From an uncultured Collinsella sp. (lineage in GTDB: Bacteria > Actinomycetota > Coriobacteriia > Coriobacteriales > Coriobacteriaceae): a DNA stretch of 11,354 nt. This document shows, piece after piece, positions 6,118-11,354 of this stretch (position 1 is its first letter; each line of letters begins with the position of its first letter). The stretch lies in contig CATVZP010000065.1 in the NCBI GenBank assembly GCA_958348565.1, positions 1-11,354 on the forward strand, in the 5' to 3' direction. A program made the position numbers and the translations under genes. The notes beneath the pieces are model-generated. The model saw only the letters and a program-made list of their open reading frames with translations. It was not told where the DNA came from and did no database searches.

Positions 6118-7194
6118 ATGGCATTCGATCCCATTCAAGAGGATTGCCATCGCCTCGTTCTTGAGGCCTTGCGCCGCGACAATATCCCGCTCACTGACGG
6201 CCCCGCCGTCGAGCGTCTAATGGAGCAATTCACCCGCAACCCCGCGCCGCTCATCGTGCACGATCGCGACCGCGCCGGGCACCTCATTGCCAAGGTGGTC
6301 GAGGCTGTCGACTACCGCATTCCCTTTATCCCTGACGATACCCAGGCAGAGCAAGAAGAGGCAGCTGCCGAGAACATGCTCCGCGAGGCAGCCGCGCTCG
6401 ACCCGACCAACTGGGACGCTCAGCGCATGCTGACCGCCCTCACCGCCGGCTCCAACGAGGAATACGTGCAGTATCTGGTGTCCAAGTGCGACGAAGTGGA
6501 GCACGATCTGGCGCTCAAGACCGCCTCGGCGCAGGACCCCTACGAGCGTGAGGCCGCAGGCGACCTTATGCGCCGCCCCTACCTGCGCTGGCTTGCCGCC
6601 TTGGCATCGCGCGCGCTCATTAGCGGACGCTACCGCATGTCGCTCGAAGCCGCGAATCGCAGCTTGGACTTTGCGCCCAACGACCCCGCTGGTGTCCGCC
6701 ACACCGCGATGCTCGCTATGGCAAAGCTCGAATACCCCGCCGAGGAGCTCAAGCGATTTCGCTCTGCCCACTCCGTCCCCTATCTCGCCAGCACGCCGCT
6801 GCGTCGTCGTCCCAAGGACGCGGAGCGCGACTTGGACCCATGGACGCTCATCGCGCTGATGAGCGCTGCCTGGCGCGAGCTGGACTACGAGGGCGCCGAG
6901 CACTATTTGCGCATCCTCGCACGCTCGTGCCCGCACGCGGCCGAGGCGCTCTACTTCCAAACCGAGTTTCCCGATGGCGTCTATGCCCGCGTCAACGTAG
7001 GTCCGGGCTCCACCGATGAGCTTGTCCTTGCCCTGTCCGAGGCGACGCCGGTGCTGCAGGAGGGCCTAGGCGCGCCCGACAACGCCAGCTTTGCCGCCTG
7101 GGTCGCCACCAACGACATCGTGCGCTCCCAGATCGACGAACGAATCCTGCGCGCGGCCGAACAGGGATTGCCGTTTAAGGGAGGAGACCTCTAA
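6118..7194 (+). CDS. TPR-like helical-repeat protein of unknown function (first of a paralogous pair)
   Basis: A 358-residue, acidic, soluble protein without signal peptide or membrane segment. It looks all-helical. Residues about 80-130 and 152-275 contain TPR-like helix pairs, for example RYRMSLEAANRSLDFAPND (171-189) and LDYEGAEHYLRILARSCPHA (255-274). The layout recalls the ST7-like TPR group, but I cannot name a family firmly. TPR proteins usually hold together protein complexes, so a scaffold or adaptor role is possible. It is the first gene of a likely operon. Its TAA stop overlaps the ATG of the next gene by one base, and the next protein shares its layout. A MurT-GatD fusion follows. 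The start at 6118 rests on a consensus AGGAGG. Function is unknown. Confidence 0.75.
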   Translation: MAFDPIQEDCHRLVLEALRRDNIPLTDGPAVERLMEQFTRNPAPLIVHDRDRAGHLIAKVVEAVDYRIPFIPDDTQAEQEEAAAENMLREAAALDPTNWDAQRMLTALTAGSNEEYVQYLVSKCDEVEHDLALKTASAQDPYEREAAGDLMRRPYLRWLAALASRALISGRYRMSLEAANRSLDFAPNDPAGVRHTAMLAMAKLEYPAEELKRFRSAHSVPYLASTPLRRRPKDAERDLDPWTLIALMSAAWRELDYEGAEHYLRILARSCPHAAEALYFQTEFPDGVYARVNVGPGSTDELVLALSEATPVLQEGLGAPDNASFAAWVATNDIVRSQIDERILRAAEQGLPFKGGDL

Positions 7195-8237
7195 TGGATC
7201 CGAGCGTCTACATCCCCGCCTACCTGGAGCGCACCTATCTGGCGTCGCACCCCGAACTCACCGATGCAGCACGCGAGCTTGTCCATAACGACGTGAGCGT
7301 CAACCCTCATAAGTATGCGCAGACCGAGCATGCTCAGGCACTGCTGTCCTACGCCGGTGTTCATCGCCACCTGCTCGACGAGCTCCATCGCATCGAGGAT
7401 ATGGGCAGCGACGAGGAGTTCGAGCAGACGCGCAATCGTCTGTTCGACGACATGCGCGATGAGCTGCTCAAGATTGTCCGCGTCGATGCGCTGGCCGTCG
7501 ATGCCCAGCTGCTCGCCATCATTTTGGCGGACACGCCCGTTGACGCCTGCCTGGGCGACCTGATGAAGCTCGAGGCGACCACGACCGATTACCTGCAGCA
7601 AAGTGTGCCCGGGTTCGATATGGAGGCCCCACACTACTGGGCCAACAAAGTTTTGACGGACGGCGTGACGGCGGCAGATCTCACCGTGAACGAGCCGGCA
7701 CTTATCGGGTGGCTCCACACGCTCGAGGCCATCTCGCAGCTGTGCATGGCGAGCGCTCGTTACCGCGCCGCCGCCAACTACTCTCGCCGTGTTCTTAAGG
7801 CGGAGGGCTATCCCACCCGGGCCGCCGGCACCGTGTTGCTTGCCCTCGCCCGCTTGGAAGACCAGGACGGCTTTTTTGCCCTGGCACATCAGCTCGAGGA
7901 ACAGATAGGGGCGGACGCACTCGAAAACTCTCCTTGGTACCTGCTCGCCCGCACGATTCTGCTGTTCAAAACAAACAAGATGCGCCCGGCGACGCGCGCG
8001 CTGCGTGAGTTCGCTAACCGTTGCGAGGGCGGCGCGTTCTTCTTGCTGAACCCCATGTACCAGACGCCGTATCTTCCCTGCCGACCCGAGCCGCGCGACC
8101 CCTGGGACCTCTCGCACCAGGCGGTTTGGGAAGCCGACGGCATTATCTCGGACACCCCCGACTTTGCCCCCTGGGCCAACGCCTGCGAAGATGTATCGCA
8201 GCTTGCCCAGGAATTTGCGCGCCGCTACGGATTTTAG
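7194..8237 (+). CDS. TPR-like helical-repeat protein of unknown function (second of the pair)
   Basis: The 347-residue product is soluble and mostly helical. It matches the preceding protein in layout. An early block with DALAVDAQLLAII (98-110) corresponds to DPTNWDAQRMLTAL in the first. A central block (169-221, RYRAAANYSRRVLKAEGYP...LARLED) corresponds to RYRMSLEAANRSLDFAPND...MAKLEY. A further helix pair (246-278) follows. The two genes therefore probably arose by duplication and have since diverged widely. The ATG overlaps the previous stop (TAATG) and GGGAGGAG stands 7 nt upstream, so translation is probably coupled and the two products may be made in similar amounts. MurT-GatD starts 45 bp downstream. 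No catalytic motif is seen. A scaffold or regulatory role alongside peptidoglycan amidation is only a guess from position. Confidence 0.73.
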   Translation: MDPSVYIPAYLERTYLASHPELTDAARELVHNDVSVNPHKYAQTEHAQALLSYAGVHRHLLDELHRIEDMGSDEEFEQTRNRLFDDMRDELLKIVRVDALAVDAQLLAIILADTPVDACLGDLMKLEATTTDYLQQSVPGFDMEAPHYWANKVLTDGVTAADLTVNEPALIGWLHTLEAISQLCMASARYRAAANYSRRVLKAEGYPTRAAGTVLLALARLEDQDGFFALAHQLEEQIGADALENSPWYLLARTILLFKTNKMRPATRALREFANRCEGGAFFLLNPMYQTPYLPCRPEPRDPWDLSHQAVWEADGIISDTPDFAPWANACEDVSQLAQEFARRYGF

Positions 8238-8282
8238 TGACGCACTCGACCCGACCATGTCGTTTACGTTAGGAACGGTTTC

Positions 8283-10460
8283 ATGAATCTCCGCTCATCT
8301 CTTGCCTGCACCTCGAGCGATATCGCTCGCTGGGGACTGCGCTCTGTCCTCAAACGCCAGGGCGGCGTACTCCCCGGCCGCATCGCCATGAAGATCGATC
8401 CCGAGTTGCTGAGCGACCTCGCTGGCCTTGTCGACCGCAGCGTGGTGATTACGGGTACTAATGGCAAGACCACCACCTCCAACCTCATCGCCGACGCCGT
8501 TGCCGCCAGCGGCGCCACCGTGGTATGCAACCGCGCCGGCAACAATATGGAGCCTGGTGTGGTGGGTGCTCTGCTCGAGGCCCGCGGCGGCCTTAAGCAC
8601 ACCAGCAGCGGCAAGCGCGTGGGCGTTTTTGAGTGCGACGAGCTCTACACCGTACGCGTTCTGCCCAAGCTCAAGCCGACGTACTTTGTGCTGCTCAACC
8701 TGTTCCGCGACCAGCTAGACCGCTACGGCGAGATCGACCATACCCAAGACGTCATCGCCCATGCGTTGGAGCTCTCTCCGGCAACAACGCTCATCTACAA
8801 CGCAGACGACCCGCTGTGTGCCGCAATCGCCGCGCGCGTTCCCAATGCAAGCATCGCCTTTGGCATCGACGGCGCCACCAACACCGAGTCCGACCGCATT
8901 AGCGACTCGCGTTTTTGCTCACAGTGCAACGCACCGTTGGAGTACGACTATGTGCAGTACGGACAGCTTGGCGCATACCATTGCCCCTCGTGCGGCTGGG
9001 CCCGCCCTGGGCTTGTCCGTCGCGTGACGGGCGTGGAGCTCGGCTGCGACGGCTACGGCTTTGACCTGAACTTTGGACCCGATATCGACGCACCCGCAAC
9101 GCACATCGCCACGCGCTACAACGGCCTGTACATGGTCTACAACGTAGCCGCAGCCTTCTTTGCGGCGCACGAGCTGGGCGTGAACAGCGCACGCCTGCAG
9201 CCCACGCTCGACGCCTACGTGCCAGCAGGTGGTCGCATGGGCCGTTGGAACATCGCCGGCCGAACCGTCGAGGCAAACCTGGCCAAGAATCCCGTGGGTT
9301 TCGATCGCCAGATTCAGTCCATCAAGACGGCAGGCGGCAGGCTCTGCGCCTTCTTCCTCAACGACAACGATGCCGACGGCCACGATGTATCGTGGATCTA
9401 CGACGTCGACTTTGAGCGCATCGCCGACACGCCGGGTCTTGTCGCCTTTGCCGGAGGCACGCGCGCGCACGACATGCAGGTGCGCCTCAAGTACGCCGGC
9501 ATCGATGCCGCGATTATCTCGGACGTCGCGCAGGCAATTGGCGCCGTGGCAGACGAGGCCGCCGATGACACCTTCTACGCCGTCGCCAACTACACGGCCT
9601 TCCCGCCGCTGGTCAAGGAGCTCGACGGGCTGAAAGGCGCCACCGCCGACGCTGTTGCTGGGCGCGCCGTAGCCCGTGCCGACGGCAGCGCTCTTCCTGT
9701 CGGTATCGCGCCAGTCGAGCTTTCGCGCCCGCTGCGCATCGTCTACCTGTATCCCGATGCCCTTAACCTCTACGGCGACGGCGGCAACGTCATCGCCCTC
9801 GAGCGCCGCTGCGCCTGGCGTGGCATTCCCGTGCGCGTGGACGAGGTCCGTATGGGCGAAACGCTTGATTTGACCGATGCCGATATCGTCATGATGGGTG
9901 GCGGCTCCGACCGCGACCAGCTAGCCGTGGCACACGAGCTGCTCGCCCAAAAAGACAAGGTCGCGGCCTATGTTGAGGATGGCGGCTCGCTGCTTGCCAT
10001 CTGTGGCAGCTATCAGCTGCTCGGCCGTTCGTACTATATGGGCGAAAATCGCATCGAGGGCCTGGGCGTCATTGCCGCCGAAACCGTACGTGGCTCCGAT
10101 CGCCTGATCGGCAACGTAGCCGTCAAAACCGATCTGGCACCTGAGCCCTTTGTGGGATTCGAGAACCATGGAGGTCGCACCCTGCTCGACGCGGAGGCAA
10201 CGCCGCTCGGAACGTCCGTCGTCGCGGGCACCGGCAACAACGGCGACGATGGCCTTGAGGGTCTGATCTACAAGGGCGTCATCGGCACGTACCTGCACGG
10301 GCCGGCGCTGCCCAAAAACCCCGAACTCGCCGACTGGCTGATCGCGCATGCCCTCGAGCGCCGCGGCGATGCGCAGGCCACAGCCCTGCTGCCGCTCAAA
10401 CCCCTCGACGACACCTACGAGCACGCCGCCCACGACGCCGCGATGAAGCTCCTCCCCTAA
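8283..10460 (+). CDS. murT-gatD: MurT-GatD fusion, lipid II isoglutaminyl synthase (both subunits in one chain)
   Basis: A 725-residue protein joins two enzymes that are separate in Staphylococcus aureus. Residues 1 to about 460 are MurT: a Mur-ligase-type ATP site GTNGKTTT (58-65), a zinc ribbon with C212/C215 and C234/C237, and a C-terminal part (about 318-455) containing DADGHDVSWIYDVDFE (363-378). Residues about 483-690 are GatD, a class I glutamine amidotransferase. It has LYPDALNLYGDGGN (489-502), the nucleophile C574 in AICGSYQLLG and H672 in TYLHGP. GatD frees ammonia from glutamine, and MurT uses ATP to convert D-glutamate of lipid II to D-isoglutamine at the cytoplasmic membrane face. 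All expected catalytic residues are seen. The linker (about 456-482) is Ala-rich. The start has a modest AGGAA 8 nt upstream. It is the last gene of the operon after two TPR-like proteins. Confidence 0.92.
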   Translation: MNLRSSLACTSSDIARWGLRSVLKRQGGVLPGRIAMKIDPELLSDLAGLVDRSVVITGTNGKTTTSNLIADAVAASGATVVCNRAGNNMEPGVVGALLEARGGLKHTSSGKRVGVFECDELYTVRVLPKLKPTYFVLLNLFRDQLDRYGEIDHTQDVIAHALELSPATTLIYNADDPLCAAIAARVPNASIAFGIDGATNTESDRISDSRFCSQCNAPLEYDYVQYGQLGAYHCPSCGWARPGLVRRVTGVELGCDGYGFDLNFGPDIDAPATHIATRYNGLYMVYNVAAAFFAAHELGVNSARLQPTLDAYVPAGGRMGRWNIAGRTVEANLAKNPVGFDRQIQSIKTAGGRLCAFFLNDNDADGHDVSWIYDVDFERIADTPGLVAFAGGTRAHDMQVRLKYAGIDAAIISDVAQAIGAVADEAADDTFYAVANYTAFPPLVKELDGLKGATADAVAGRAVARADGSALPVGIAPVELSRPLRIVYLYPDALNLYGDGGNVIALERRCAWRGIPVRVDEVRMGETLDLTDADIVMMGGGSDRDQLAVAHELLAQKDKVAAYVEDGGSLLAICGSYQLLGRSYYMGENRIEGLGVIAAETVRGSDRLIGNVAVKTDLAPEPFVGFENHGGRTLLDAEATPLGTSVVAGTGNNGDDGLEGLIYKGVIGTYLHGPALPKNPELADWLIAHALERRGDAQATALLPLKPLDDTYEHAAHDAAMKLLP

Positions 10461-10467
10461 CGCCTCG

Positions 10468-10505
10468 CCACCACAAAGGGGACAGGCACCTTTGTGGTGG
10501 TTTTT
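10468..10505 (+). terminator. Terminator of the murT-gatD operon, also a REP-like hairpin
   Basis: CCACCACAAAGG (10468-10479) and 10489-10500 form a perfect 12-bp stem with a 9-nt loop (GGACAGGCA). Five Ts follow. It lies 7 bp after the murT-gatD stop. The loop and inner stem match the hairpin at 3127-3157. Confidence 0.85.
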
Positions 10506-10524
10506 CAGTTTGCCAACGATATGT

Positions 10525-10550
10525 GAACGGCTAAAAAAGTCTGCTATACT
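10525..10550 (+). promoter_or_regulatory. Probable promoter of tRNA-Glu
   Basis: TATACT at 10545-10550 is preceded by TG one base upstream (extended -10, TGCTATACT). A weak -35 (GTGAAC, 16 nt away) lies upstream. The tRNA begins 11 bp after the -10 box. Confidence 0.55.
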
Positions 10551-10560
10551 CTTTCCCGCT

Positions 10561-10637
10561 GTCCCCATCGTCTAGCGGCCAAGGACGCCACCCTTTCAAG
10601 GTGGATATCGCGGGTTCGAATCCCGCTGGGGGCACCA
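10561..10637 (+). tRNA. tRNA-Glu (anticodon UUC)
   Basis: The sequence folds as a full cloverleaf. The acceptor GTCCCCA pairs with TGGGGGC (one G-T pair). The anticodon stem CCACC/GGTGG holds the loop CTTTCAA, giving anticodon TTC. The T-arm GCGGG-TTCGAAT-CCCGC has a perfect stem. The terminal CCA is encoded at 10635-10637. It resembles E. coli tRNA-Glu closely in layout. It has its own promoter and a terminator 13 nt downstream. Its last 18 bases are repeated about 190 bp downstream. Confidence 0.96.
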
Positions 10638-10720
10638 TTTGAATTGAAGAGCCCGTTACCCTCGCGGTAGCGGGCTTTTTGCTACCCATGCGCCGGGATT
10701 CGAACCCGACAGGGTGCGGA
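10620..10720 (+). repeat. Direct repeat copy 1: tRNA-Glu 3' end, terminator and reversed T-arm-like sequence
   Basis: This 101-bp unit recurs at 10808-10908 with about 11 mismatches and no length change by hand alignment. It includes the last 18 bases of the tRNA, the terminator hairpin, and the T-arm-like sequence CCGGGATTCGAACCCG in opposite orientation. Confidence 0.85.
10650..10680 (+). terminator. Terminator of tRNA-Glu
   Basis: AGCCCGTTACC (10650-10660) pairs with 10666-10676 over 11 bp with one wobble pair and a 5-nt loop. It ends in five Ts (10676-10680). Confidence 0.88.
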
Positions 10721-10807
10721 GCTGAGGAAACGCGAAGCGTTTTCCAGCGCAGCACGCAAGGAGCGAAGCGACGCGGCGAAAGCGGGCGGCGTCAGCCGCA
10801 CGCGGAC

Positions 10808-10908
10808 ATCCCGCTGGGGGCACCATTTAAATTAAGAAGCCCGTTACCCCCGCGGTGACGGGCTTTTTGCTACCGATATGCCGGGATTCGAACCCGGCAG
10901 GGTGCGGA
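10808..10908 (+). repeat. Direct repeat copy 2: tRNA-Glu 3' fragment and second terminator
   Basis: It begins with the identical 21 bases ATCCCGCTGGGGGCACCATTT shared with the tRNA end, but no tRNA body precedes it, so it is a 3' tRNA fragment. The copied terminator hairpin (10838-10868) keeps its pairing; its wobble pair is one position away from that of copy 1. An 87-bp spacer lies between the copies (10721-10807). It is GC-rich and contains repeated GCGAAGCG-like words. Confidence 0.85.
10838..10868 (+). terminator. Duplicated terminator hairpin
   Basis: AGCCCGTTACC (10838-10848) pairs with 10854-10864 with one wobble pair, followed by five Ts (10864-10868). It is the counterpart of the tRNA-Glu terminator and may act as a back-up terminator. 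Confidence 0.7.
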
Positions 10909-10917
10909 TCCCGGCAT
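10878..10917. repeat. Inverted repeat around a T-arm-like sequence
   Basis: ATGCCGGGAT (10878-10887) and ATCCCGGCAT (10908-10917) are perfectly complementary over 10 bp. Within this lies CCGGG-ATTCGAA-CCCGG (10881-10897), which on the minus strand is a perfect T-arm (5-bp stem, loop TTCGAAT). No matching tRNA body was found on the minus strand. Confidence 0.55.
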
Positions 10918-10925
10918 CATCGCAA

Positions 10926-11154
10926 GGCCTGTGGTCAAAAAATGGCAAATATGAGTACTGTTACCATTTTAGTTACAGAGATTTCATGCCTTCAGAAGGC
11001 GATTTAGCCGTCAGGCGTCCTACGGCGGAAAAATTGCAGACGTTTATCGGCTAAGTACTTGGGCATATGTTGCGTAACACTACATATTTTGCAAATAAAT
11101 AATGTTACAGGACTTGTGACAGTACTCATATTTGACGTTTTTTGCCCATAGCCC
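10926..11154. mobile_element. 229-bp element bounded by long inverted repeats (MITE-like or structured non-coding element)
   Basis: The arms 10926-10964 and 11116-11154 are inverted repeats of 39 bp with about 33 matches by hand. They include a perfect 16-bp block CAAATATGAGTACTGT and matching runs of six A/T. The 151-bp interior is clearly more AT-rich than the neighbouring genes and has no convincing gene. A small stem (TTAGCCG 11004-11010 with CGGCTAA 11048-11054) lies inside. No clear target-site duplication was seen, so the mobile nature is only a possibility. Confidence 0.5.
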
Positions 11155-11204
11155 TTTATACCTAGGCAAATCGGCGGCAAAACGGGCTTCAAAGCGTCCT
11201 TCGC

Positions 11205-11240
11205 AAACAAAAACCGGGGCCCGCATGATGCGGACCCCGG
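11205..11240 (-). terminator. Terminator of the glutamine synthetase-like gene
   Basis: CCGGGG (11214-11219) and CCCCGG (11235-11240) close a hairpin that continues, past one mismatch, through CCGCATGATGCGG. On the minus strand it is followed by a T-rich run (complement of 11205-11213). It lies 31 bp after the stop codon at 11272-11274. Confidence 0.85.
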
Positions 11241-11271
11241 CTCAATACCGTGACGATATGTCAGTTACGCC

Positions 11272-11354
11272 CTACACGTAGAACAGGATGTCGTCGTAGG
11301 TCGGGACCGGCCAGTAGTCGGCGGCCACGATCTCCTCCATGGCGTCCACGGCGG
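11272..11354 (-). CDS. C-terminal end of a probable type III glutamine synthetase (partial)
   Basis: Only the last 27 codons are visible, ending in TAG at 11272-11274. The encoded tail, MEEIVAADYWPVPTYDDILFYV, looks like the extreme C-terminus of type III (GlnN-type) glutamine synthetases, which end with a 'WP.P.Y...LF' pattern. This enzyme makes glutamine from glutamate, ammonia and ATP. All catalytic parts are outside the window, so the call rests on a short motif and is provisional. A strong terminator follows. Confidence 0.6.
   Translation of the reverse strand, partial: AVDAMEEIVAADYWPVPTYDDILFYV

Larger units (their letters stand above)
10638..11271. other. Gene-free stretch between tRNA-Glu and the glutamine synthetase-like gene
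   Basis: About 630 bp without a supported protein gene. It holds two terminator copies, the 101-bp direct repeats with their GC-rich spacer, T-arm-like inverted sequences, the 229-bp inverted-repeat element and the terminator of the last gene. The flanking genes converge on it, so it mainly serves as a termination zone. Confidence 0.65.

Noticed and set aside
7191..8258. Minus-strand frame of 355 codons opposite the second TPR-like gene
   Set aside because: The plus-strand frame has a strong ribosome site, translational coupling and a paralogue; the minus frame has none of these.
10531..10755. Minus-strand frame containing PPAGFEPAISTLKG
   Set aside because: It is the reverse reading of the tRNA-Glu gene; proteins with PAGFEPA-type sequences are well-known false predictions over tRNA genes.
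10926..11154. Invertible promoter (phase-variation switch)
   Set aside because: The repeat geometry would allow it, but both neighbours are transcribed toward the region, so no gene in view would be driven; no recombinase gene is nearby. Kept only as an alternative.
11004..11210. Minus-strand frame of 68 codons inside the inverted-repeat element
   Set aside because: No ribosome site or recognisable motif, and it runs through one arm of the inverted repeat.
1..11354. CRISPR array or prophage genes
   Set aside because: No regularly spaced short repeats and no phage structural or integrase genes were seen on either strand.

Overview
The window looks like chromosomal DNA from a high-GC anaerobic actinobacterium of the Coriobacteriia, and I would guess Collinsella or a close relative. 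This is inferred from the gene content: Clostridium-type iron alcohol dehydrogenase, glycerol dehydrogenase, a multi-cluster ferredoxin, MurT/GatD and a type III glutamine synthetase tail. The GC-rich coding style fits as well. No sequence search was run.

Left part (1-5617), redox and alcohol/polyol genes: the 3' end of a zinc-type medium-chain dehydrogenase and a GntR/UTRA regulator lie on the plus strand. On the minus strand follow a four-cluster 4Fe-4S protein, a half-length glycerol dehydrogenase paralogue, a complete glycerol dehydrogenase and an iron-containing (butanol-type) alcohol dehydrogenase. The last three form a tandem of related metal-dependent dehydrogenases. Strong hairpin terminators separate them, and one ends only 16 bp before the gldA start codon.

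Middle (5618-6117): a 500-bp divergent intergenic region with two AAACGTTT palindromes and two inverted repeats in the alcohol dehydrogenase leader.

Right part (6118-10460): a probable plus-strand operon. Two coupled paralogous TPR-like proteins of unknown function are followed by one long ORF fusing MurT (Mur-ligase-like) to GatD (glutamine amidotransferase). Together these amidate D-glutamate of lipid II. The operon ends at a perfect 12-bp hairpin with a T tract.

End (10461-11354): a tRNA-Glu(UUC) gene with its own promoter and terminator, then about 630 bp without a gene. That stretch holds a 101-bp imperfect duplication of the tRNA 3' end plus terminator and T-arm-like sequences in inverse orientation. 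It also holds a 229-bp AT-richer element bounded by long inverted repeats. The window closes with the terminator and C-terminal codons of a minus-strand gene that looks like type III glutamine synthetase.

The most noteworthy items are the MurT-GatD fusion with its two upstream TPR-like partners, the truncated GldA copy beside the full one, the tRNA 3'-end duplication, the 229-bp inverted-repeat element, and a family of intergenic hairpins with a shared loop sequence.
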